Assembly: GCA_948356915.1 (NCBI GenBank)
Contig: CAOJCG010000003.1
Span: forward strand, 1-64,000
Direction of reading: 5' to 3'
Source of the DNA: an uncultured Clostridiaceae bacterium
GTDB taxonomy: Bacteria; Bacillota; Clostridia; TANB77; CAG-508
DNA length: 64,000 nt
Part shown: in pieces, positions 1 to 9,685 of the stretch
How positions within the stretch are numbered: position 1 is the first letter of the stretch
Layout of the letters: every line of letters begins with the position of its first letter
The notes under the pieces: generated by a model
What the model was told of the DNA's origin: nothing
The model's input: the letters and a program-made list of their open reading frames with translations, nothing else
Database searches by the model: none
Made by a program: the position numbers and the translations under genes

Positions 1-19
1 GTAATATAATAAAAACATA

Positions 20-54
20 AAAAGAGATAGTTCAGCGGGAACTGAAACTATCTC
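20..54 (-). terminator. Intrinsic terminator for leftward transcription
   Basis: A hairpin with nine paired bases plus an inner CAG/CTG (stem arms GAGATAGTT and AACTATCTC) has a run of T on its minus-strand 3' side. It would end transcripts entering from the right. Just beyond it is a separate 13-bp inverted repeat (arms at 55-67 and 88-100). Confidence 0.5.
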
Positions 55-100
55 AGAGTGTATACTTAAACTGCTAATATACAATTAAAGTATACACTCT
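55..100. repeat. 13-bp perfect inverted repeat with 20-nt spacer
   Basis: The arms AGAGTGTATACTT and its exact complement flank a short AT-rich spacer. There is no T run on either side, so it is not an obvious terminator. It could be a regulator or recombinase site near the end of the element left of the truncated tRNA; function unknown. Confidence 0.5.
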
Positions 101-155
101 CATATTAAATTTGTCAATTAATTTGTAAATAATTGGCAAGATGGGAGAGGATTTT

Positions 156-323
156 ATGAAAAAAGAAAATGAAGAAATAGTGGTAGGAATTTTAAGAAAA
201 AGAATTAAGGAAAATGAAAATTTATTTAGTAAAGATGAAATAAATTTATTTAATGACAACATTAAATCTATAAAGAAAATATATTTGTTAGGAGTAGTAA
301 ATGGAAGAAATATATATAAATAG
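156..323 (+). CDS. Small hypothetical protein (55 aa)
   Basis: A short, highly charged (Lys/Glu-rich) protein beginning MKKENEEIVV and ending in NGRNIYK. I chose the ATG at 156 because a GGGAGAGG ribosome binding site sits about five bases upstream; an upstream in-frame ATG lies inside that site. No domain is recognised. It lies directly left of a truncated tRNA-Thr, at what looks like the end of an integrated element, so it may be an element accessory gene such as a small DNA-binding or excision factor, but nothing in the residues proves that. Confidence 0.45.
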   Translation: MKKENEEIVVGILRKRIKENENLFSKDEINLFNDNIKSIKKIYLLGVVNGRNIYK

Positions 324-407
324 AAAATACAAAGCGTTGTACAAAACGTTGTATAAAAAATATAATAGCAGTATAATACTACAAATAAGCTTAAAATAGA
401 GAAATGA

Positions 408-461
408 AGCGCTACCTTGGTAAGGTAGAGGTCACGGGTTCGATTCCCGTTGTCAGCTCCA
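408..461 (+). tRNA. Truncated tRNA-Thr (GGT), 3' portion only
   Basis: The sequence contains the 3' side of the D stem, a full anticodon arm (CTACC/GGTAG around TTGGTAA, anticodon GGT), the T arm (ACGGG, TTCGATT, CCCGT), the 3' acceptor strand and an encoded CCA. The 5' acceptor strand and D loop are missing: upstream DNA is unrelated AT-rich sequence. A 3' tRNA fragment on the plus strand is the classical scar left at the far end of an integrative element that entered the 3' end of a tRNA gene; the intact gene would be to the left, outside the window. Confidence 0.8.
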
Positions 462-507
462 ACGACGTTTCTGTTCGAACTTTTTATAGAACAGAGAAAT
501 ACAAAAA

Positions 508-542
508 TCAATCAGTAAATAAAATCTGGTTGATTTTTTTGT
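508..542 (+). terminator. Intrinsic terminator after the tRNA fragment
   Basis: An imperfect hairpin built from AATCAATCAG and CTGGTTGATT is followed by a T run. It lies where the terminator of the original tRNA-Thr transcript would be expected. Confidence 0.5.
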
Positions 543-581
543 TTATGAAAAAATCTTCCAACAGAAAGGAGGATTATTTTT

Positions 582-854
582 ATGGTTAAGATAATTAAGC
601 AAGAACTAGAATTTGAGGAATGTCTAAAACAACGACTTGAATTTATATGTGAGTTTTCTAAAGTTACTCCTACCTTTATCAATGGTAGCATTAGAAAATT
701 AGAAAAAACTAATCTTACATATATTGAGCCACATAGAGTGATTATTAAAAATATTACTTTTTTAGTTTTTAATTATTCAAATGATGTGTATATTTCAAAT
801 TTAACTCAAAAGATTAAATTATCAGAGTTAGAAGAATATTTGAAAAATATATAA
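582..854 (+). CDS. Hypothetical protein (90 aa)
   Basis: A 90-residue acidic/basic mixed protein starting MVKIIKQELEFEECL with a good AGGAGG site eight bases upstream. There is no signal peptide, membrane segment or motif I recognise. It is the only gene between the truncated tRNA and the serine recombinase promoter, so it may be either chromosomal DNA flanking an older insertion or the first gene of the recombinase element. Function unknown. Confidence 0.6.
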   Translation: MVKIIKQELEFEECLKQRLEFICEFSKVTPTFINGSIRKLEKTNLTYIEPHRVIIKNITFLVFNYSNDVYISNLTQKIKLSELEEYLKNI

Positions 855-864
855 TTGTAAATAT

Positions 865-892
865 TTGACATTTCTTTAAATCGTGATATAAT
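865..892 (+). promoter_or_regulatory. Sigma-A type promoter for the recombinase leader
   Basis: A perfect TTGACA and a perfect TATAAT are separated by 16 bases. Transcription would begin around 900, giving an untranslated leader of about 235 nt before the serine recombinase start. Confidence 0.7.
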
Positions 893-992
893 ATAGGCAA
901 TAAATTAAGTATAGCTACTCGTCAAGAGCTATATAATTATGAGTACTTTGAAAAAATTATATTATATTGCATTATTATTGCGTAAGCAAAAA

Positions 993-1118
993 GGTTCTCG
1001 GGACCTCACTCACAATCTTTGATTGTGTAGTGGGTGAGATTCTTATATTTTAGTTTATGATAAATGGATTTAAGAGATGTCAAGGGTACTCGTGTACTTT
1101 GATGTCTCTTTTTGTTTT
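993..1118 (+). promoter_or_regulatory. Structured leader with terminator hairpin before recombinase
   Basis: Two structures lie between the promoter and the recombinase gene. The first is an imperfect stem from about 993 to 1042 (CTCACTCACAATC against GATTGTGTAGTGGGTGAG). The second, 1072-1110, is a long stem closed by AAGAGA/TCTCTT and followed by TTTTTGTTTT, ending only a few bases before the AGGAGG site at 1121. A terminator in this position would attenuate the recombinase. No known riboswitch consensus was recognised. Confidence 0.5.
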
Positions 1119-1132
1119 ATAAGGAGGAGTGA

Positions 1133-3064
<1,932 letters not shown>

Positions 3065-3162
3065 CGTGGCACGTTTTGTTTTTGCTTTTGCAAAAATGAA
3101 AGTGGCGATAGTTAATTTGATAAATTTTAGCTCTATGAGATAAAATTTATTGCCTCGCAGAG

Positions 3163-3227
3163 CCCCCATGTTATGATAGTATGTCATAACATATAGGGGG
3201 TTAGGACTTCCGTCAAGACGAAGTCCT
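3163..3227 (+). other. Candidate oriT of the MobV mobilization region
   Basis: Just upstream of the MobV relaxase lie two nested dyads: CCCCC-ATGTTATGA/TGTCATAACAT-GGGGG (3163-3200) and AGGACTTC/GAAGTCCT (3203-3227). The position directly before a Mob/Pre gene and the dyad structure match transfer origins of MobV-type mobilizable elements. The nick site cannot be read with certainty. Confidence 0.6.
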
Positions 3228-3259
3228 GTGCTACGAAGAAAATTCAAAGGAGGGATTTT

Positions 3260-4648
3260 ATGGAGCAAGAATTAGCATATTCTTTTCACTTGGGTAGTGA
3301 TAAAAACAAAAGTAAATTAGCAAAGAAAGTTGCAAAAGAAAATGTATCTGGTACAACTTCTCTATCTAATAATGCAATTCAAAATGCAAAAGATTTATCA
3401 GATGTAAATAAGCATAATTTAAGAGATTATGATAATCAAACAGAACTAATTAGAACTATATATGGGACAAGTGATATTGTAAATGATGTAAAACAAGTAT
3501 ATTTAGAAGAATTTGAACAAGCTAGAATTGAATATAATAGCAAACAAACTCGTGAAGATAGAAAAATTGAAGATTATTTCAAGAAAGTATGTGAATCTCA
3601 AAATGATATAGCTTGTGAAATTATAATAGAACTTGGAGATATGGACTTTTGGAATAATAAAGATGAGAGATATAGGTTTAAAATGGTTGATGTATATAAT
3701 GAGCAAGTAAAGGAGTTAATGGAAATTGTACCAGACTTTAAAATAGCAAATGCAACAATACATTTTGATGAAACATCTCCTCATATGCATATTGTAGGTG
3801 TTCCAGTAGCCTTAAATTGTACTAGAGGAATGAAAAAGCAAGTAGGAAAAAGTAAATTATTTACAAAAGCAACACTTACTGAAATACAAGATAAAATGCG
3901 AAATGCTTGTATTAAGTCATATAACAAGTTTTACGAAGTTAATACTAGATTAAAAGAAAAGAAAAAAGGCAGAAATCAAGACATCAATGTTAATGAAATG
4001 GGCAATTATAGAGAAATCAAGAAACAACTAGCTAAAAAAGAACAAAAACTTGAAAAAGCCAATGTTCAAACGAAAAAAATTGATAATACAAGTAAAGATA
4101 TAGATAAAATTTTAAACAATTTAAAACCTACTAAACTAAACAAAAATAATATGGTTATTTCAAGCGAGGATGTCCAAAAAATTAAAAATTATACAAAAGA
4201 TGTAAAAGATATAACCCAGACAGTTAGAAGTGTAAATGACTTAAATATGGCAATTAAAGATTTTGAACACTCTGCTTTTGAAATAGAAAAGGAAAATCGT
4301 TCACTTAAATATGAAATAGAACTAAAAGATAATGAAATTGGAAGTTTGAAAAAAGAACTATCTACTAAAGACAAGATTATAGGCAGATTACAAGCTGAAA
4401 AAGAAAAACTAAAACAAGAATTGCAGAAATTCAAAAACTTTTGGCATAGTATTATGAGTCATTTTCACAAAAGGATTTGCTATGATAAAGATAATAATTA
4501 TAAGATTGTTAGTGATGACTTATATAAGAATGGCATATTTGATAGTAATGATAATGAAATTGCTAATAATATTTATAGAAGAGTAACTATACCAGATGAA
4601 AACAAGAAAACTAAGAATAAAAAGAAAAATAATGATACCAGATTTTAA
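3260..4648 (+). CDS. MobV-family relaxase (plasmid recombination/mobilization protein)
   Basis: A 462-residue MobV/Pre relaxase. The N-terminal half carries the MobV signature HFDETSPHMHIVGVPV (about residues 168-183), whose histidines bind the catalytic metal for strand nicking at oriT. The C-terminal half (about 230-400) is a Lys/Glu-rich coiled coil, as usual for the family. The ATG has GGAGGG seven bases upstream and the candidate oriT lies just before it. With no conjugation machinery present, the element is mobilizable rather than self-transmissible. Base composition is like the neighbours and no CGG codon occurs. Confidence 0.9.
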   Translation: MEQELAYSFHLGSDKNKSKLAKKVAKENVSGTTSLSNNAIQNAKDLSDVNKHNLRDYDNQTELIRTIYGTSDIVNDVKQVYLEEFEQARIEYNSKQTREDRKIEDYFKKVCESQNDIACEIIIELGDMDFWNNKDERYRFKMVDVYNEQVKELMEIVPDFKIANATIHFDETSPHMHIVGVPVALNCTRGMKKQVGKSKLFTKATLTEIQDKMRNACIKSYNKFYEVNTRLKEKKKGRNQDINVNEMGNYREIKKQLAKKEQKLEKANVQTKKIDNTSKDIDKILNNLKPTKLNKNNMVISSEDVQKIKNYTKDVKDITQTVRSVNDLNMAIKDFEHSAFEIEKENRSLKYEIELKDNEIGSLKKELSTKDKIIGRLQAEKEKLKQELQKFKNFWHSIMSHFHKRICYDKDNNYKIVSDDLYKNGIFDSNDNEIANNIYRRVTIPDENKKTKNKKKNNDTRF

Positions 4649-4663
4649 AAGGAGAAAAATGTT

Positions 4664-4972
4664 ATGGAAGAAAATAAAGTTGAAAGTGTAATAAATATAA
4701 TTAAAGATATGAATATAAAAGACAAGTTAAGACTTGCAATATGTATGAATGATAGCCAATGGCTTACTTTAGACTATGACAGAAAAGAAATGTATAATAA
4801 ATTTGATACACACTTAAGAAAAATTGATGAGGAATATCGAACTACTCTAATAAATTTTGGACAAAGTAAATATTTTATTATAAACTTTACTATGGCAAAA
4901 CTTATGGAAATGGAACAAGTTGATAGAAATAAAATAGCACTATATTTATTCAATAGTATTAATCCTAAATAG
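4664..4972 (+). CDS. Hypothetical protein of the mobilizable element (102 aa)
   Basis: A small soluble protein starting MEENKVESVINIIKD with AAAGGAGA upstream, 15 bases after the relaxase stop, so probably cotranscribed with it. No recognised motif; predicted mostly helical, with a C-terminal region rich in MAKLMEMEQVDRNK. Might be an accessory mobilization or regulatory protein by position only. Confidence 0.55.
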   Translation: MEENKVESVINIIKDMNIKDKLRLAICMNDSQWLTLDYDRKEMYNKFDTHLRKIDEEYRTTLINFGQSKYFIINFTMAKLMEMEQVDRNKIALYLFNSINPK

Positions 4973-5059
4973 ATTATTTTAAAAGTTATTAAAATTTTGA
5001 TATAAGTTTTAAAAATTATATGATATAATATTTAATAAGATATATGGAGGTTTATTGTT

Positions 5060-5603
5060 ATGATGGATTTAATGAATAAATATAAAAAAGGAACTGTAAT
5101 ACAAATTGGAACAACTAAAGCTATAGTAACATCTGATTTAATGAAATTTAAAGAATTTTATGCTATCTATGCTGATATTGTTGAAAGTATTAATAATAGT
5201 ATGTTATGTGGCACTTGTAAGATACATGATAAAGTAGCTTTGGTAATAAGAGATAAAAAGAGATTGTTAGATGTTCGGATTAACTGCTGAAGAAAGAAAA
5301 GCCATATATTGTCATGAGTTAGGACATTGTTTTAGCCATAATCAACAAGAAAGTAAAGGAAACGAAAGAAATATTTGTGATGAAGTTGATAGTGATACAT
5401 TTGCAGTTGAACAATGTGGCATTTCTCCTTATATTTTGGAAAAAGCATTGGCGAAAAGTTATGAATATGAAATTAGAAATATAGGACAAAAAACGGATTT
5501 AACACAAGAAAGACTAGATAGATATGTAAAAGAAATGAAAACACGTAAAGAAAATGTTAGAAGATTAATACATGAATTTGAAGATAAAGAAACATCAAGA
5601 TAA
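5060..5603 (+). CDS. ImmA/IrrE-type metallopeptidase read through a C-GGA +1 shift
   Basis: Two overlapping frames join into one protein of about 180 residues if the C at 5276 is skipped: ...RLLDV then GLTAEERKAIY. The second part contains HELGH, the HExxH zinc site of ImmA/IrrE-like peptidases that cut element repressors; the first part alone has no function I recognise. The start is ATG with GGAGG upstream. The second frame has its own ATG overlapping the shift, but lacks a ribosome binding site. The shift codon context is GTT-C-GGA. I treat this as one gene with a recoded junction; the alternative is a recent frameshift mutation. Confidence 0.7.
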
Positions 5604-5711
5604 ACCTTTATAATATAATGCTAGTAAAATTTTAGTAGGCGAAAATTTGCTTATATTACTAAAGTATGCTATAATATAGCTATATAGTTTTCATGAGAAA
5701 GGAGAAATATA

Positions 5712-6077
5712 ATGGGATTATTTAAAGATATTTTAGGATTGTCATCTATTAATGGTAGCAAAGAATATAGAAAAAGAATGTTAACTGGTAGAGATATTGT
5801 TACTGGAGATTCCAATTATAGTATAAATACTGAAAGAAGAATTAAAAATTTAGAAAGATTATCAAGTGTTGAAAGAATTGAAGCAGAACCTATAGAGAAT
5901 AGTCAGACTGTATTATATAAGATTGAAGAATTAAAAAGAAGATTAAGTAATGGTAATATTTCAGATAGAGAGAAAAGTATTATAAAGGAACATCTTAATT
6001 TACTTTATGAAAAGTATGAAGAATTATTAGATAATGAAAAAAGTGACAGTTCTTATAAAGGAGATTATTCAAGATAG
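5712..6077 (+). CDS. Hypothetical protein (121 aa)
   Basis: A hydrophilic 121-residue protein starting MGLFKDILGLSS, with AAAGGAG upstream and a plausible promoter (-10 TATAAT near 5672). The middle and C-terminal parts are helical and charged (VLYKIEELKRRLS, SIIKEHLNLLYEK) and suggest a short coiled coil. No family recognised. It is the last gene before the toxin-antitoxin unit and likely belongs to the mobilizable element. Confidence 0.55.
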   Translation: MGLFKDILGLSSINGSKEYRKRMLTGRDIVTGDSNYSINTERRIKNLERLSSVERIEAEPIENSQTVLYKIEELKRRLSNGNISDREKSIIKEHLNLLYEKYEELLDNEKSDSSYKGDYSR

Positions 6078-6111
6078 GATTATATGCAAAATAAATTAAA
6101 AAATTTTACAT

Positions 6112-6226
6112 TTGACAAAATACAAAAATATCTGTATAATAAGGATAGAAAATGAGAGCCACAAAGTGGTTACCACAAAAAGTAAAAAAAGTAAGTCATT
6201 GCTCGGGTAAAGCAGAATGACTTATT
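6112..6226 (+). ncRNA. Antitoxin RNA of a par/Fst-like type I system
   Basis: A strong promoter (TTGACA 6112-6117, 17-base spacer, TATAAT 6135-6140) drives a short RNA starting near 6147 and ending at a hairpin (AAGTCATT/AATGACTT, 6193-6223) followed by ATTTTTT. It faces the small toxin gene on the other strand and the two transcripts meet at this terminator. Both RNAs begin with the same AGAAAATGAGA, so their 5' ends are direct repeats read in opposite directions, the arrangement used by the Enterococcus par RNA I/RNA II pair. Confidence 0.65.
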
Positions 6227-6228
6227 TT

Positions 6229-6345
6229 TTATTGCCTATGTAGTAAAAAACAGATGATGATTAACAAGGCAACATTTATGATAGTTACTCCTACTAATCC
6301 ATAGAAAAGTAGGTAAGTTATTTCTAATAAAGCTATTTCTACCAT
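6229..6345 (-). CDS. Small hydrophobic toxin, Fst/holin-like (38 aa)
   Basis: A 38-residue peptide beginning MVEIALLEITYLL with a single long membrane segment and a polar tail ending CFLLHRQ. A strong GGGGGTGG site precedes the ATG. Its own promoter lies upstream on the minus strand (TTGTAT 6485-6480, 17 bases, TATAGT 6462-6457). Size, topology and the convergent small RNA match type I membrane toxins of Gram-positive bacteria, which stabilise mobile elements by killing cells that lose them. Confidence 0.7.
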   Translation of the reverse strand: MVEIALLEITYLLFYGLVGVTIINVALLIIICFLLHRQ

Positions 6346-6456
6346 ATTAACCACCCCCATATATCAGTCTCACAACATAAGTCGTGGAGTAATATGTATA
6401 CATCAAAGAGTTAAAAGGTGGCAACGCACTCTGCTTATTCTCATTTTCTGCTTATA

Positions 6457-6485
6457 ACTATACAACATTATTTAATAAAATACAA
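6457..6485 (-). promoter_or_regulatory. Toxin mRNA promoter
   Basis: On the minus strand TTGTAT and TATAGT are 17 bases apart, giving a leader of about 100 nt before the small toxin start. The leader begins with AGAAAATGAGA, shared with the opposing antitoxin RNA. Confidence 0.5.
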
Positions 6486-6529
6486 GCGAACAAAACAAAA
6501 TTTTGCAAATGATATTTTTAATTCTACTA

Positions 6530-6690
6530 TTGCAATTTATGAAAATTATGATATACTTTTAGTAAATTGATTGATATTTGTATCAATCGTTAAGAGAAAA
6601 AAGTTGTAGATAACTACGACGTTCGCTCCAAGGTCGAAAAATGACGAAATTTCAAACATAATTTGAAATTTCGTCATTTTTTATATTTTT
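6530..6690 (+). ncRNA. Probable small RNA with strong terminator
   Basis: In the 600-base stretch between the toxin and the nuclease, a promoter (TTGCAA, 16 bases, TATACT at 6552) precedes a small hairpin (GTTGTAG/CTACGAC) and a perfect 17-bp terminator stem (6640-6656 with 6662-6678) followed by a T-rich run. No start codon with a ribosome binding site lies inside. It looks like an independent small RNA of about 120 nt; target unknown. The remaining 6691-6949 is AT-rich and holds nothing I can identify. Confidence 0.5.
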
Positions 6691-6949
6691 CTACTGTCGA
6701 TAATTAAAAAATATAAAATTTTAGTCATAGAAAGATTGATTTTTGTATTGAAATGTTATATAGTATTAAATATCAATAAATAAACCACATTTATTATTTT
6801 TTGTATAATTATTATAACATCAAATTATAAAATCTAAATTATTTTTCAATCAATAAATTTTTATAAAATCTATTAATATCTAAAAATTAATCCAAGCAAA
6901 TGTTGAAAAAAGTCTAATACAGTGATATTAAATATACAGGTGAAAATGT

Positions 6950-7659
6950 ATGAATAAAAAAACAAATAAATTATTAAAAATTGTGATTGCAGTATTGGTA
7001 GTGTTTTCTATTATAGGGTTATGTTACAATTTACGAGACAAAGATATAAATAATAAAATTTTTTACGAAATATCCAATATACCTGAATATAATGAAGAAA
7101 TATATATTGAAATAAATAATAATGTTCCAGAATTTAGTGATGATGATTTTAATATTAAAGAAGATTATTATTCAGAATTAAAAAATGAAAAAGTGCGGTA
7201 GGGTAATGATAAAAACTAATTGGGAAAAATCTAATAGTGATGAAGAGAAAAATAATTATTCGGGAATTATACCATCTGGATTTATACAAAAACAATATGA
7301 TTCCGAAATTGTTCCAGGAGGTTATTTATATCATAGATGTCATTTAATTGGCTGGAATATTGGTGGAATTGATGTAGATAAAAGAAATTTAATGACTGGT
7401 ACACGAGATTTTAACATAAAAGGTATGAGAACTTTTGAAAATAAAGTTTATAAGTATTTAAAAGAAAATCAAACCAACAATGTGTTATATAGGGTTACAC
7501 CGTATTTTGATGGAGATAATAAATTAGCGAAACGGAGTAAATGTTGAGGCATATTCTATTGAAGATAATGGAAAACTAAAGTTTAATGTATACATATATA
7601 ATGTACAAGAAGGAATAACAATTGACTATGCAACAGGAAACAGTGAATTAACTAACTAG
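6950..7659 (+). CDS. Secreted/anchored DNA/RNA non-specific endonuclease with two C-GGN shifts
   Basis: Three frames join into about 235 residues if the C at 7196 and the C at 7533 are skipped (GTG-C-GGT and AAA-C-GGA). The N-terminus has one membrane segment (LLKIVIAVLVVFSIIGLCY), after which comes a DNA-entry-nuclease-like domain: GRVMIKTNW, the catalytic region YLYHRCHLIGWNIGG, NLMTGTRDFN and VLYRVTPYFDGDN, then after the second shift GVNVEAYSIEDNG and ITIDYATGNS, all in the family's order. The ATG has AGGTG upstream. The nuclease would act outside the membrane on DNA. The spliced product is full length for the family, arguing against a random pseudogene. Confidence 0.8.
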
Positions 7660-7672
7660 AAGGAGGAGTAAC

Positions 7673-8062
7673 TTGGATTTAAAATTATTTGAACATAGAG
7701 ACAGAGAAAAGGAAAACACTAGTTTTATAGAAAAAATTATAGAAGAATTGCAAAAAACACTAATAAGTTTTGAAAATAAAAAGAAAAGTAATTTTCAAGA
7801 AAGTAATGCATTAGAAGAATATAATTTGTTTGAAAAAAGAAAAGTGTTTTTAGACAATAAAAGTAGATATGGTAATGATTTTGCATGGATTACAGACGAA
7901 AATTCAGTATGTATTTCAGAGCATGGAGATGGAGGACCATATTCTATATCAGAAATAAATTTACCACATAATGCAAAAACTGGCGAAGTATATGAAAAAA
8001 TAAATGGTACATATATATATAATGATATTGTTACCAAAGAGATAAATAATATAACTAAATAA
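7673..8062 (+). CDS. Hypothetical protein downstream of the nuclease (129 aa)
   Basis: The TTG start is chosen because AAGGAGGAG lies seven bases upstream and no ATG is better placed; it begins 13 bases after the nuclease stop, so the two are probably translated from one mRNA. The first 65 residues are helical and charged; the second half contains DFAWITDENSVCISEHGDGG, then ends KINGTYIYNDIVTK. No signal peptide. By position it could be a cytoplasmic inhibitor of the nuclease, but no family was recognised. Confidence 0.55.
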   Translation: MDLKLFEHRDREKENTSFIEKIIEELQKTLISFENKKKSNFQESNALEEYNLFEKRKVFLDNKSRYGNDFAWITDENSVCISEHGDGGPYSISEINLPHNAKTGEVYEKINGTYIYNDIVTKEINNITK

Positions 8063-8189
8063 TGTATTTTTAGATTTCAGAAGATATTAACAATAGATTA
8101 AAATCAAAAAAGTAAAAGGTATAAATTCAGTTTAAAAGAGTTTAAAACTAAAATTTATACCTTTTCATCTATATTGTGTGTCGAAGATA

Positions 8190-8755
8190 ATATAAAAAAA
8201 TTATTAGAAAAAGAAAAAAACATTAACTGACAAAATATCAAAAAGTGATTCTTTTTCAGTACTTGAAAACATAATAGCAGAGATAAATGAAAGATATAGA
8301 CAAAAAGGTGAATACGAAAATATAATTTCCCAATTAACAGAAGTCGAGAACAATATAAATGAATATAATAATAAACTAAAAACACTGGATGATGAATTGT
8401 TCTCAAAGGATTTTGAAGAAAAACTGAAAAAACAAATAAGTATTTTTAATAAATATTTTTCAACAGTATCTTATGAATTGTATGGTGAAAGATATGCATT
8501 AACGCATAACAAATCAATCAACAAGAATGGACAGCAATTATTTAAATTTAGTTCTTTTAATACTAATTTGAGTTCAGAAAAAAACAAGGGGAAATATTAT
8601 GTTTTGATTTAGCATATATAATTTTTGCAGAAGAACAAAATATACCTTGCTTACATTTCTTATTGAATGACAAAAAGGAACTTATGCATGATAATCAGTT
8701 AATAATGGTGGCAGATTTCTTAAAAGATAGAAATATTCAATTGCTTTTATATTAA
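8190..8755 (+). pseudogene. Decayed C-terminal remnant of a DUF2326 (SMC-like) protein
   Basis: Open frames covering LENIIAEINERYRQKG through INKNGQQLFKFSSF and then, one frame over, CFDLAYIIFAEEQ, IPCLHFLLNDKK and LIMVADFLKDRNIQ match the C-terminal part of DUF2326 proteins found in ABC-three-component defence systems. There is no N-terminal ATPase part and the frame changes by -1 at a run of seven A near 8580. This break is a homopolymer slip, unlike the C-GGN sites elsewhere, and fits ordinary gene decay. Confidence 0.6.
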
Positions 8756-8785
8756 TTTTGGTATTTTATAATTTAAAGGAAATAA

Positions 8786-8828
8786 AAAAGAATCCAATGA
8801 TTTATACTTTAAATTGCTGGATTCTTTT
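8786..8828. terminator. Bidirectional terminator
   Basis: AAAAGAATCCA and TGGATTCTTTT form an 11-bp stem with T runs on both strands, separating the rightward remnant gene from the leftward glycosyltransferase. Confidence 0.6.
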
Positions 8829-8844
8829 ATAATACAACAAACAA

Positions 8845-9537
8845 TTACATGTCTAATTTATCAGCTTCCTCCTGACTCAAATACCCATATTCAACCATAG
8901 AACGAATAACTTTTCTTTGTCTACTTTTAGCTAGGTCAGGGTTAACAGTAGGAGCATAAACAGAAGGTGCATTTGGAATTCCTGCAAGCATACTTGCTTC
9001 ATATAAAGTTAAATCCTTTGGTTCTTTTTTATAATATCCTTTTGAAGCTTCTCTAACACCATAATAACCTTCTCCAAAGTAAATAGTGTTAAAATATAAT
9101 TCTAAAATTTCATCTTTTGAATAATTATTTTCTAAATCAAAAGCCAAAAAGATTTCAGCAATTTTCCTATAAACAAAATTCTTTTCAGTAATAAAATACA
9201 AATTTTTAGCAACCTGTTGCGTAATTGTACTACCACCTTCATTTAACTCTCTAGCCTGAATATTAGAAACTAAAGCTCTCCCAATAGAAATTATATCAAT
9301 AGCACCATGCTCTTTAAACCTATGGTCCTCAACAGCAATTATAGCCTCCCCATAATATTTAGGAACATCCTCTATTTTAACAAAATTTACATCATTTTTA
9401 ATATTAGAAACCTTCTTATCTAAACTAACCTCAGAAATGGCATTCTTGTACATATTATATCCATTAAAAATAATAAAAGAAGAAACAAGAACAATAATAA
9501 CTAAAATAAATAATAGCAATCTTCTAACAAATTTCAT
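8845..9537 (-). CDS. Monofunctional peptidoglycan glycosyltransferase (GT51)
   Basis: A 230-residue GT51 transglycosylase that polymerises lipid II at the outer membrane face. One N-terminal membrane anchor (LLLFILVIIVLVSSFIIF) precedes all family motifs in order: AIIAVEDHRFKEHG with the catalytic Glu, GGSTITQQVAKN, RKIAEIFLAFDLE, and KDEILELYFNTIYFG. It stops soon after the glycosyltransferase domain, so it has no penicillin-binding transpeptidase module and matches monofunctional enzymes. It begins with an AGGAGGAT site on the minus strand and ends at the bidirectional terminator. Confidence 0.9.
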   Translation of the reverse strand: MKFVRRLLLFILVIIVLVSSFIIFNGYNMYKNAISEVSLDKKVSNIKNDVNFVKIEDVPKYYGEAIIAVEDHRFKEHGAIDIISIGRALVSNIQARELNEGGSTITQQVAKNLYFITEKNFVYRKIAEIFLAFDLENNYSKDEILELYFNTIYFGEGYYGVREASKGYYKKEPKDLTLYEASMLAGIPNAPSVYAPTVNPDLAKSRQRKVIRSMVEYGYLSQEEADKLDM

Positions 9538-9685
9538 AACTCATCCTCCTTTGTTCTATAAATGCATTATATAACAAAAAAGTTAAAAAATATATAATAA
9601 TTTATTAAAATTTTATTAATTTAAGGAAAGAATTGCAATAACAAAAGTGTTAATATATAATAGATAACGAAAAGGAGAAGAAGCA

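Noticed and set aside
74-511. Minus-strand open frame of 145 codons across the tRNA fragment
   Set aside because: It reads the complement of the tRNA (GADNGNRTRD-type sequence), a familiar false gene over tRNAs, and has no start signal.
404-589. Plus-strand frame starting in the tRNA fragment
   Set aside because: Starts inside tRNA sequence, no ribosome binding site, low-complexity translation.
8190-8755. DUF2326 remnant as another C-GGN gene
   Set aside because: The frame change is -1 at a poly-A run, the N-terminal ATPase part is absent, and no CGG is involved.
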